Shown here: positions 54,893 through 64,000 of the stretch, piece after piece | How positions within the stretch are numbered: the first letter of the stretch is position 1 | Layout of the letters: every line of letters begins with the position of its first letter | Assembly (NCBI RefSeq): GCF_048771995.1 | Contig: NC_133025.1 | Location: 1,798,001 to 1,862,000 of the forward strand | DNA length: 64,000 bases | Direction of reading: 5' to 3' | DNA from: Taeniopygia guttata | Lineage: Eukaryota > Chordata > Aves > Passeriformes > Estrildidae | Translations under genes and position numbers: made by a program | The notes under the pieces: model-generated | The model's input: the letters and a program-made list of their open reading frames with translations, nothing else | Databases searched by the model: none | What the model was told of the DNA's origin: nothing

Positions 54893-56650
54893 GGGGCAAA
54901 GCTGGAAAAAAGCATCCCGACCTTTGAGGTGGCAAGGAGGAGCTGCAGCCCCCATCAGCTGGGTAAACACTAATGATGAGCAGAGCCCAGCCTGTCACTG
55001 GTGATAAACAGCAGCCTAAACACTCTATTAGTTTTTCATTTGTGGAATTAATGTTTTTTACGGCGTGTGTACACTCGGCACTTAATGAATTGTCTCGTTA
55101 GCGCTGCCTGCCGAGCTCCTCCGCTGCTGCCGGGCATAAATTTCCCCAGGAAATTAGCGCTTTAAAAAAGGCAATAACTCCTCCAAAAAGTGGGTTTGTT
55201 TTCTGGTTTTCTGCAAAGATGCAACCTTGGGAAAAAAAAAAAAAGGATTATTGGGCAAGGGGAAAAGGAATATGTTAAATAAAACAGAGGGGCAGCTTAA
55301 GAGGTTCGAGCTCCATCCTGGAAGGTTTGGTTGATCCACACTTTTCTTGAAGAACTTTGCAGTCTGGAAAAGGCTTGAAAACCACCCAAAACAAATTGGT
55401 TCATTAAAAAAACCTCCAAATATCAGGTGTTTTTTACTAATAAGATTTTTCTTTTTTTTTCACTGAAGGAAGTAAAATTATGCAGGGAGAATGAAGAGCA
55501 GGATCCCAACACAGGATTAGGAACAGAGTTAATTTCACTAAAAAAGGATTCCTTAAAAAGTCCAGGATTTGCTGTTCCAGTGCTCCTCAACTGGGAAAAT
55601 TCCTCTGTGTTAATTTTTCCTCTTTTCAGTCATTTATGATGTAACTTTCCCAGAACTTGCCCTTCTCAGAATTATTATTTCCTGGGCTGAATTAGATTAT
55701 CTCAAAAATGACTTGATTGTAAAAAGTCCTTTCAGCTTCTTCTGAGTTCTGGGAAGGATTTTTTTGCCTGTTTGTTCTTCCCAATGTGCTTCACCAAATT
55801 TTCCTTAAAAACAGGGAATATCACAGGCCAGTGTAGACACTTCCATCGACCTACAGCAAAACAAAAACTCATCCCCCTGTTCCTCAGAGTCCTCCAGGAT
55901 ACTGAGCTGCACCTTCCCAAAAAATGCCCTGAAAACTTCCCTGCAGGATTTCTCTGGGCCTCAAAGGGATGGATTTGCAAAAGAGCCTTAAATCTCCCAG
56001 TCTGCTGGACTCAGTGGAAGAGAAAGGAATAAAATTCCTGAAGTTAATCAGTGTCCTGATGCCCAGGAGTAAAAGTATAATGAAAACAAATACAGGGAAA
56101 CAGATCCTTAGCAATCTTGTTTTTGGACAAAAAATAGATAATCATCGATAAAATCCATTATAATAATCAATTATAGATATAATTATAGATGTAATTAATC
56201 AATTATAGATAAAAGTGTTTTTTTTGAAGGCTGTTTGTTTTTATGAGATTGGTTTGCAAAGCAAGAGGAGGAGCCCAGAGGTCTGGAAGACAAAGAATAA
56301 ATTTTGTCCAAGGGAATCCAGAGGAAGGTGGGGAATGAGAACATCCACGAGAAGGATGAAGAGTTCTCAAATTCAGGATGAAGAATGGGAAAGAAAAAGG
56401 GACGAGCAGCAGGGTGATCAGACTCAGTCTGATTTCTCCACAATTCCTGGTTATTTCAGAGTCATTCCGCCAAATCCCAGAGGAATTGAAGCGCTGGTGA
56501 GACCAGAGTGACCCAAGGGTGCGATTTTGAGTCCCCATCCTGTAATTTCACCAATTATTTCCCCGCTCTGGAGCAGGACAAGGTGTCACCTTCGTCCCCC
56601 TGAGAAGGAACAGGGAGGACTTTCTTCTCCCAAATTTTGCCAATCATTTT
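54893..56650. other. EXOC4 intron, unique; candidate conserved element 54990-55170
   Basis: 54990-55170 contains GTACACTCGGCACTTAATGA and CGTTAGCGCTGCCTGCCGAG, with unusual CpG content and no repeat similarity. This is a plausible conserved enhancer by look only. 56130-56215 is a short AATTATAGAT repeat. Confidence 0.35.
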
Positions 56651-56651
56651 C

Positions 56652-56729
56652 TCCAGGAGAGATAACGGGACTGAGATGGGATGAACCAAGAGGAGTTCAT
56701 CCCATCTCAGTCCTGTTATCTCTTCTGGA
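56652..56729. repeat. Inverted repeat: 35-bp arms, 8-nt loop
   Basis: Left arm 56652-56686 and right arm 56695-56729 pair along their whole length except two G-T positions; the core reads GGGACTGAGATGGGATGAAC and its complement GTTCATCCCATCTCAGTCC. The loop is CAAGAGGA. It sits at the truncated edge of the LTR fragment 56715-57215. Confidence 0.95.
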
Positions 56730-57215
56730 ATGCATCCAACTGTGCTTTCAAGGTTGTTTATTTCTCCTTATCTAAACATTCTTTCTCTGACCTGCCCAGC
56801 TCAGCCTAGCAAGTCCACCATAACATTCTGCTCTGCCCTCTCAGGTGGTGTTTTCCTTCTATATCAAAAGTTACATGTGTATGTTTTCAATTTCTTTACC
56901 AATTCCCATCACCCATGTTAGACAGTGAATCTCTACTCTGAACCAATAGAAAAGTGTCACCATCACACCAAGACATGGAGGACAAGACAAAGAAGAAGAA
57001 GGTCAGGACACACCCAAATCCCTCCATCTTGTACCCCCCTGAACCACATTCTAAAACCCCCAAAATTCTACTTTTCCACCCTGTGTTAATTCAACCATCC
57101 CACTACTGAAACCCTTGTGGCTTGTAATTCCTCATACAAAATTGGCAGCTTTTTCCACGGGCTAAAATAGAAGCCACAGGTGTTTTTGACTTCATACCTT
57201 GGAGCTATTCCCACA
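56715..57215 (-). mobile_element. Broken ERVK-like LTR
   Basis: It is related to 60434-61009 (shared GGATGCATCC, GTTGTTTATTTCTCCTTATC and TGAAGTCAAAAACA complement). In LTR sense it starts TGTGGGAATAGCTCC (plus-strand end 57215), with AATAAA on minus at 56757-56762. The other terminus is missing and replaced by the hairpin; no TSD found. Confidence 0.8.
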
Positions 57216-57884
57216 AATCCCGATTTCTTGGCATTACTCAGGCGGGATCCCGGCTGTCAAAGGGATTGGAAAACTTTGCACTTATTTCCATGTCAATGCC
57301 CTGCCTTTCGGGCTGGTGGGTGGGAGGAAGGAAGGATGGAATGAGGGTAATTAACGTAATGGTGATGGTGAGTTAAGTGCTGAGCCCACGGATGGATCCC
57401 GGCACGGATTCCCGGTGCTGTCTCCCACAACAACCCAGAAATGAGCATCTGGACCAGGGAAACAGCGCCTGATTTCCTCATCCCATTAAATATTTCATGG
57501 AAAGCGCGGAGGCTGGGGATCCATGGGAAAAGCTTCGCTGCAGACATTCCACAGGGGGGAAAAAAAGCTCTGGAAGCCACCAGGAGATCACTTTGATGGG
57601 AAAACAGGAGCTTTTAGGTGACTGGGGACCATTTATAAGTGATGAAATTTTCGTGCCAAAATTCTAAAATAAAACAAAACAACCTCCTCATGCTCAGTTA
57701 AATCAAACCAGGAATTTTATCTCTGTGAAGTCAGCAGGTCCCTGCTGGTCTTGAAGGTGTTTTAACAGTTTGCTATGCCAATTTTTTCCATGGTTTTAGT
57801 CCTCCAAAAATCAACTCAGCCAAGAGGGACACACAGCTGGACTCTTGTCCTCTGCCTGAATGGCTCTGCTCAGCCCTTGGCTGC
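57216..57884. other. EXOC4 intron, unique sequence
   Basis: No recognised feature; 57216-57540 is non-repetitive. Confidence 0.4.
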
Positions 57885-58650
57885 AGAATCCTGGAATGGT
57901 TTGGGTGGGAGGGGACCTTAAATCCCATCCAGTTCCAATGCCATGGCAGGGACACCTCCCACTGTCCCAGGCTGCTCCAGCCCCAGTGTCCAACATTTCC
58001 TTGGACATTCCAGGGATCCAGGGGCAGCCCCAGCTGCTCTGGCAATCCCAGCCCAGCCAGGAATTCCTCATTCCCAAGATCCCATCCATTGCTGGCCTTG
58101 ATGCCTCAGGGTTTCGTTTTTATATTTTTCAGATTCTGAGCTGCTTTGGTGTATAGTTCTGAGCTTCACATTATGGGATGGTGAGCTCTGTGCACAGAGC
58201 AGGGACACAAAACAATTCCTGCTCCAGCTGGGCACCAAGGACAAATGATCCAAATCTCAGCCCAGGAGCACAAACACCGTGGGCTGGAGAGAGAAAAACA
58301 AGCAGGGTGGGACTGCCTGGGCTAAAGCTGGAATGGGACAATGAACTCCAAGGTGCCAATGGAGCAGAACTGATCCCAGGGAGAGCCCCCGGGAGCGCTC
58401 GGGCATTTTGGGGCCATTTTGGTTCATTTGGGTGCAGCCCTGGCTGGGCTCTGGTGCTGCCCAAGGTGGATCCATGGAGGAGATGCTTTGAATAAACCCC
58501 AAATTTATTTTTAGCTCTGTTCTAGGTCATCCTTCTCAAGGCATCACGCCCTGACACTGGGAGCCATTCCCTGTGTCCTGTCCCTCCAGGCCTTGTCCCC
58601 AGTCCCTCTGCAGCTCTTCTGGAACCCCTTTAGGTCCTGCCAGGGGCTCT
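57885..58650 (-). mobile_element. CR1 LINE fragment split by an LTR insertion
   Basis: 57885-58098 is a minus-sense CR1 tail (GGAATGGTTTGGGTGGGAGG). CR1 sequence resumes at 58547 (CACTGGGAGCCATTCCCTGT, matching the uninterrupted copies) and runs to about 58650. Confidence 0.88.
58099..58546 (+). mobile_element. Solo LTR nested in a CR1, sister of 14588-15034
   Basis: It starts TGATGCCTCAGG and ends CTCAAGGCATCA, with AATAAA at 58491-58496. It is very similar to the 14588 copy. The target lies within the CR1 phrase GGCTGCCCTCTGGCAG; the flanks (GGCCT and GCCCT) are compatible with a mutated duplication. Confidence 0.9.
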
Positions 58651-60433
58651 GAGCTCTCCCAGCTGTTTGCAGCAGCTTTGCTAAGTCTGAGTACATCTGT
58701 AGTTCTATCAAAGCTATAAACAGTGATTAATTAGCAGCTGATCACCCTGGCTTGGTTTGGATGTGACAGACCCCATTTCACCCCGGGTGAGGGTGGCAGA
58801 GCTCCCTGTCCTTGCTCAAGGACATCCCCACCTGGGAAACCCAGGAGACCAGGCAGGACCTCATTCCTCATTAAACACCGCCCCAGGCTCGTTGAGGGCG
58901 TGCTGGGGTTTGGAGAAGCCAAACCTGGGCACAGGTTTGGAGAGATTCAGAGATTCCCAATGTTTGTGGAGAATATTGGGAATCTGAGCATCCCAGAGTG
59001 GGAACAAGCTGAGCTGTGGGATGGACTAAAAGATCTGTGGGCACAAACCATGGCCAAGCAGATAAAATGCCCCAAAAGAGCTTTTCCTTATTTTCCTCTG
59101 CTTCTCCTCAGAACCAGCAGGATATGAGTGACTTTGTCCACCAGCAGCTCCCAGGCCAGGTTAATTCCTGCACCCAGGGCAGGTCCATCCTCACAAAAAG
59201 GAGGTTCAGAGCACCTGGGAAGGGAAGCTGGCCAGCACTTGTGCTCTTCCAGAAGAGCCCCAACTGCTCAGGCAGTGGGAAAGAAAAAAATATTGGAAAA
59301 TAAGGCTATTTATGAAGCTTAAATAAAAAGCTGTCATTTAGATTAAGTCATATTGGAGCAGCAGATATTCACCAAATAATCAAAGCACTCAAGATTTACC
59401 TTGTTAATTTAATGGCAGATGGTTTGCATTTGGTGGAAACGTGCAGCTTTTTCTGGTTTAGACAGAAATTTACTTTTGTTGCAATAACAAAGCCCCAGCA
59501 TTCACCAAGTCCTTCCTCTGCCCCAGGGCAGGCTCGTGTTGATCATCTTTAATCTGGCTTTCAAATAAGGTTTTCTATTAATATATCTTTTTTTAAAAAA
59601 AAACTTCTCCATGAGCAATCAATACAGCAAGATGTGCTACAAGTTCAGTGACGGGGGAAAAAAAACCCAGCTGCAGCTCGAGAGAAATCGAGCCCCATTT
59701 AAGAGCTGAATTCAGTTCATTAGGGGGTTAAACACAAAGCCCTGCCTGAGCTCAGCACTGCTGGGTGGCCTGGCTGCCAAATGAAAGGCAGCAATTTCCC
59801 CTCCACACCGGGCCTGATTTCCATTTGTGCTGAAACCCCTCGGCACCACTCTGGAGGGGCCTGAAAGTGACTTTAAATGACAGCTCGGTGTGGCAGAAAA
59901 GGGCTCCACTGTCCATTTTCAAGTCATCATTCCTGGAGTGGGGCAGGATGCTCCTCTCAGCCATCAAAGCCCATTCCAGGCTCAGGGAAGCAAAGGGGAG
60001 GCTGATGATCCTTCCGGGATAAAGTGGCCCAGGATGCTCTAATGGCCCTCAGTAAGGTTTGAAAAGCATTTTGAGATCTGTGGCTGGAAAATGAGATGCA
60101 AATGCTTGGTGTTGTCGTTAATAAAGCCAGGTAGTGGCAGAGAAATGCAGGATTTCGGTTAAAAGCTGTAGAAAACCTCATTTTTTCCTCCCCTGCTTTG
60201 GATCCAAGTCGTACCTCACCCAAACTGGGAATGTGGGGGAAGTGCTGCCCACCTGCAGATGAAAAAGGGGAAAACATCCTCCACAGCCCCTTCGAATTTA
60301 GGGAATTTGAGGAGAAAATATCTGCTGTGGGCACTGGGATACAGCAGTGAAGAGGTGGAATGGCCTCAGGGTGTGTTCCTGAAGAGATTTTCTCTTTGTG
60401 GAGAAGGAAATGGCAGGACAGGATGTCCCTCCT
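58651..60433. other. EXOC4 intron, unique sequence
   Basis: 59300-59600 is non-repetitive and AT-leaning and could be a conserved element. No gene recognised. Confidence 0.4.
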
Positions 60434-61009
60434 TGTGGGAGCCCAGAGACCTTGGCATGAAGTCAAAAACATCTGTGGCTTCCATTTTAGCCCATGGAAA
60501 AAGCTGCCAACTTTGTATGAGGAATTAGAAGCCACAAGGGCTTGAGTAGTGTGGTAGTTGAATAAACACAGGGTGGAAAAGTAGAATTTTGGGGTTTTTA
60601 TAGTGGGGTTTAAGGGGGTACAAGATGGAGGGATTTGGGCATGTCCTGACCTTCTTCTTTGTCTTGTCCTTCCTGTCTTGGTGTGATGGTGACACTTTTC
60701 TACTGGTTTAAGGCAGAGATTCACTGTCTAACATAGATGATAGGAATTGGTAATAAATTGCAAACATACACACATAACTTTTGATATAAAAAAAACCACC
60801 ACCTGAGAGGGCAGAGCAGAATGTTATGGTGGATTTGCTAGGCTGAGCTGGGCAGGTCAGAGAGAGAATGTTCAGATAAGGAGAAATAAACAACCTTGAA
60901 AGCACAATTGGATGCATTCCAGACTCCTTTGGCTGCTCTGTGCTAGGGGAGCAAAGACTCCTTACAATCTTGGGGTCACCCTGACCTTCAGAACCACGAG
61001 ACATCGACA
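60434..61009 (+). mobile_element. Solo LTR, ERVK-like, 576 bp
   Basis: It starts TGTGGGAGCC and ends GACATCGACA. Flanks CCTCCT (60428-60433) and CCTCCC (61010-61015) match at 5 of 6 bases, an aged 6-bp TSD. AATAAA lies at 60885-60890. Confidence 0.82.
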
Positions 61010-61294
61010 CCTCCCCTCAGGCTGGTGGCTGTTTTTCCAGTTAGAACTGGAAATAAATTAAAATGCTGCTGTTAACTCATCAAGGATGACCCAGGCAAGG
61101 CCCACACAGAGAAGGTGACCACAACAAAACTGAGCAAATAAAGGTTTCTCCACAGGAAGGGGCTGAGGGAAGAGAAGCTGTGACAGCCACACATGCACGG
61201 TGCAAAGGCAAAAAGTTTAATTCCAATGAACCTTCTGGAACAGAAAGACTGTGGAAGAGGTTTTACAGCCACTTCTGTGAGCCAGAGAGAAGTT

Positions 61295-61843
61295 TGATAA
61301 GAGGATCCATGTGTGAAAAGAGGATCCATGTGTGATAAGAGGATCCATGTTTGATAAGGGGATCCATGTTTGATAAGGGGATCCATGTGTGATAAGGGGA
61401 TCCATGTTTGTTAGAGGATCCATGTTTGATAAGGGGATCCATGTTTGATAAGAGGATCCATGTGTGATAAGGGGATCCATGTGTGATTAGGGGATCCATG
61501 TTTGATTAGAAGATTCATGTTTGATGAGGGGATCCATGTTTGATAAGAGGATCCATGTTTGAGAAGAGGATCCATGTTTGATAAGACGATCCATGTTTGA
61601 TAAGAGGATCCATGTGTGATAAGGGGATCCATGTTTGATAAGAGGATCCATGTTTGAGAAGAGGATCCATGTTTGAAAAGAGGATCAATGTTTGATAAGA
61701 GGATCCATGTTTGATAAGGGGATCCATGTTTGATAAGGGGATCCATGTTTGACGAGGGGATCCATGTTTGATAAGAGGATCCATGTTTGATAAGAGGATC
61801 CATGTTTGATAAGGGGATCCATGTTTGATAAGAGGATCCATGT
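61295..61843. repeat. 19-bp minisatellite with a BamHI site per unit, about 29 units
   Basis: The unit is GATAAGGGGATCCATGTTT with A/G, T/G and GAG/GAT variants. Nearly every unit carries GGATCC. Minus-strand open frames (MDPLIKHGSPYQTW) are spurious because the units lack stops in that sense. Confidence 0.95.
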
Positions 61844-61849
61844 CTACCC

Positions 61850-62465
61850 CTGAATGATTTTCCTACCAAGGTCATTGACATGAAAACCTGTTGCCCTGAT
61901 TTTTAAAAGTGTTTTCTTTTATAGTTCTTTTGAAAGTTTTAAAGTTCTCATAAAACTTCTTTTAGCCTTCTGATCATGTTTACATATTTCTATTGGAGTT
62001 CTCACGCACATGTAAATATTGATGTAATATCATGTAAATATCATGCAAATAATGAATGTTTTGCATTCTTCTTTGTGGGAAGAGAGAATTGATGGACTGT
62101 TTGACCAGTGTGGTTGGAGAGGTGACAATTCCATCCTCCAATCCACTGTCACTTTTGCAATTCTGTATATTGTGAAATCAGAAATAAAATTGGCTCTTTT
62201 TCTCTTTTGAACTTACCAAGCTTCTGTGTACTCATATCATGTCCAATAGCAACAGAAACCCAGAAAGAAAGGAGGATAAATAAGAGAAACTGCAACTGCC
62301 TGTTCCAATGAGAACTTTGTTTGTCTCTTGTGAGCAATGAGTGAAATGTAAATTTATGAGTTTTGTAAGAATGTATAAAAAGCATCCATACATGAATAAA
62401 ACCAGTTTGAAGCCTTCTGAAAATGGAGAGCGTTGCTTTGTATTGTGACAAAAGGCAACTGTGAT
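61850..62465. other. EXOC4 intron, possibly LTR-derived
   Basis: GTATAAAAAGC near 62374 and AATAAA near 62395 give an LTR promoter/poly(A) look. Termini and TSD were not found. Confidence 0.3.
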
Positions 62466-63285
62466 TTAGCTGAGCTGGAGGAGCTCAGGGCCTGAAGGGG
62501 CTCCAGGAGAGCTGCAGAGGGACAAAGCCTGGAGGGACAGGACACAGGGAATGGCTCCCACTGCCAGAGGGCAGCCATGGATGGGATCTTGGGAATGAGG
62601 AATTCCTGGCTGGGCTGGAATTGCCAGAGCAGCTGGGGCTGCCCCTGGATCCCTGGAATGTCCCAGGAAGGACTGGAGCACCCTGAGATCATGGCAGGTG
62701 TCCCTGGAATGAGCTTTGAGGTCCCTTCCCACCCAAACTGGTCCGGGATTTTGGGATTTGGGACACTCAGAATCCATCCCAAGGGATTTTTATGGAAAAT
62801 GGGGATAGAAAAGAGAGGAGAAGGGAAGGGAGACCCTTCATGGCTTCCTGAGATTCCAAGTGAAGCCCCTGGGTCCATGAATTTCTTGGAGAGGAGATGG
62901 ATCCAATGTCAGGCTGGGAGAGCTGGGAATGTTCCCCTGGAGAGGAGAAGGATCTGGGGAGAGCTTCCAGCACATTCCAGGGCCTGAAGGGGCTCCAGGA
63001 GAGCTGCAGAGGGACTGGGGACAAGGCCTGAGGGACAGGACACAGGGAATGGCTCCCACTGCCAGAGGGCAGCCATGGATGGGATCTTGGGAATGAGGAA
63101 TTCCTGGCTGGGCTGGGATTGCCAGAGCAGCTGGGGCTGCCCCTGGATCCCTGGAATGTCCAAGGAAAGGCTGGACACTGGGGCTGGAGCAGCCTGGGAC
63201 AGTGGGAGGTGTCCCTGCCATGGCAGGGGTGGCTCTGGGTGGGATTTAAGGTCCCTTCCCACCCAACCATTCCATGATTCCATGC
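62466..63285 (+). mobile_element. CR1 LINE 3' region, dimeric copy
   Basis: Plus-sense, two tail units 492 bp apart (CCTGAAGGGGCTCCAGG at 62491 and again at about 62983). Each contains CCTGGATCCCTGGAATGTCC. The spacer carries ATTTTTATGGAAAATGGGGA and CATGAATTTCTTGGAGAGG. It ends near the tail CCCAACCATTCCATGATTCC. Confidence 0.88.
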
Positions 63286-64000
63286 CAAAGCAATTCCCAG
63301 CTCCGAGTTGAAGCCTGTCAGCCATTCCCTGGTGATCACAACAGCCTCAAGTCACGATGTACCAAGAGCAGCTGAATTTAAAGGGCAGCTCCAGCTCCAG
63401 AAGCCAACAGCTCATCTTTCATCCTCCCCCCTACACACAATGGCCTTAAAAATGTTAAAAAACCTTAAGAAGGTTGTCCCAACTCCTTTATAACAAATTC
63501 CTTCTCTAAAATATTCAGGGAACCTCAGGAGGCTGAAGCTCCACAAAGGAAAAGGTTGAGGTTGTGTTCTGTCTGCAGCACAAAGGATGAGGAGGGGAAA
63601 CCCAACTTCTATTTCCCTATAAAACCCCTTTAAAAGTGACTTGATTTCCTCAGCAAATTCACCTTCTCCCAGCAATTTTAATCCTTAAACGGTTATTGTT
63701 AAAAAGGAGTTTGTATTCCCTCAAAAGACAAGAGCAGAAGGAAATTACTTTGTCATATTTGACTGGTTTGGGAAATAAAAAATCCAATTCTGAAGGGGAG
63801 CAGATAAGGGCAGAGCCATGGAAGAGCCATCAGCTCAGCAAACACCAAATAATGAACAGTGCAGAGACTGCCCAGCCTGATAAAACTCTCCATTAGCAAG
63901 GCTGGCTTTAAATGAGGGATAATTGTGGCACATCCACAGCCAAAGATTATTGAATTTTTATCTCTGGGAAGGGGCCTTTGACAGCCTCACCCCAAAGCCA
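63286..64000. other. EXOC4 intron, unique sequence
   Basis: No recognised feature to the end of the window. Confidence 0.45.

Noticed and set aside
59957..60724. 255-residue minus-strand open frame
   Set aside because: Its start lies inside the solo LTR 60434-61009 and the rest is intron; no domain or splice support.
61411..61881. 156-residue minus-strand open frame (SNMDPLIKHGS repeats)
   Set aside because: Translation of the 19-bp minisatellite; several overlapping frames show the same peptide pattern.

Overview
This window is vertebrate nuclear DNA from a bird, probably a songbird. Evidence: exons bounded by GT-AG introns, many 5'-truncated CR1 LINE copies with the avian 3' tail, several solo LTRs of endogenous retroviruses with clean target-site duplications (TSDs), and no bacterial-type operons. 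Nearly all long open frames are accidental translations of CR1 copies or stop-free tandem repeats. Two protein genes are recognisable, both transcribed from the minus strand and arranged head to tail. Their order (EXOC4 upstream, LRRGUK downstream) matches the order I know from human chromosome 7q33. All family assignments rest on recalled protein sequences, not a database search. || LRRGUK (about 342-16572, minus) is represented by its 5' half. The window holds the first coding exon with an acidic N-terminus, a second exon, and five exons encoding a leucine-rich-repeat (LRR) array. The guanylate-kinase-like half lies beyond position 1. One LRR exon expected between 7439 and 11290 was not found, and its absence would break the reading frame. 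Upstream of the start codon (16573-16860) is a CpG-rich promoter with an RFX X-box, a CCAAT box, a YY1-like site and two ZNF143-like motifs. || EXOC4 (Sec8, exocyst) is represented by its last four coding exons (48572-48713, 45290-45468, 43872-44031, 21989-22226). They encode about the last 238 residues, ending in the PDZ ligand ITTV. The rest of the gene lies beyond 64000. The last intron is 21.6 kb, and the intron entering the window from the right is at least 15 kb. || The rest is repeats and unique intron. LTRs: a 1397-bp ERVL-like solo LTR (9011-10407, 5-bp TSD); two copies of a 447-bp LTR (14588-15034, and 58099-58546 nested in a CR1); and an ERVK-like group with 6-bp TSDs (22252-23249, 51981-52598, 54275-54892, 60434-61009, plus a broken copy near 56715-57215). 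Tandem repeats: pentanucleotide GGATT/GGGTT/GAGTT (7675-8436), 41-bp (29494-30925), 23-bp (40180-40450), 19-bp (61295-61843), AT-rich arrays in two LRRGUK introns, and a 208-bp tandem duplication (43184-43599). || I saw no new gene system. The strongest observations are structural: a solo LTR with a same-sense poly(A) signal only 25 nt from the EXOC4 terminal-exon acceptor; an apparently missing LRRGUK exon in a repeat-remodelled interval; two 618-bp solo LTRs inserted in opposite directions 1.7 kb apart; a 35-bp-arm hairpin at the edge of a broken LTR; and a dimeric CR1 3' region present three times, two copies of which flank an LRRGUK exon as an inverted pair.
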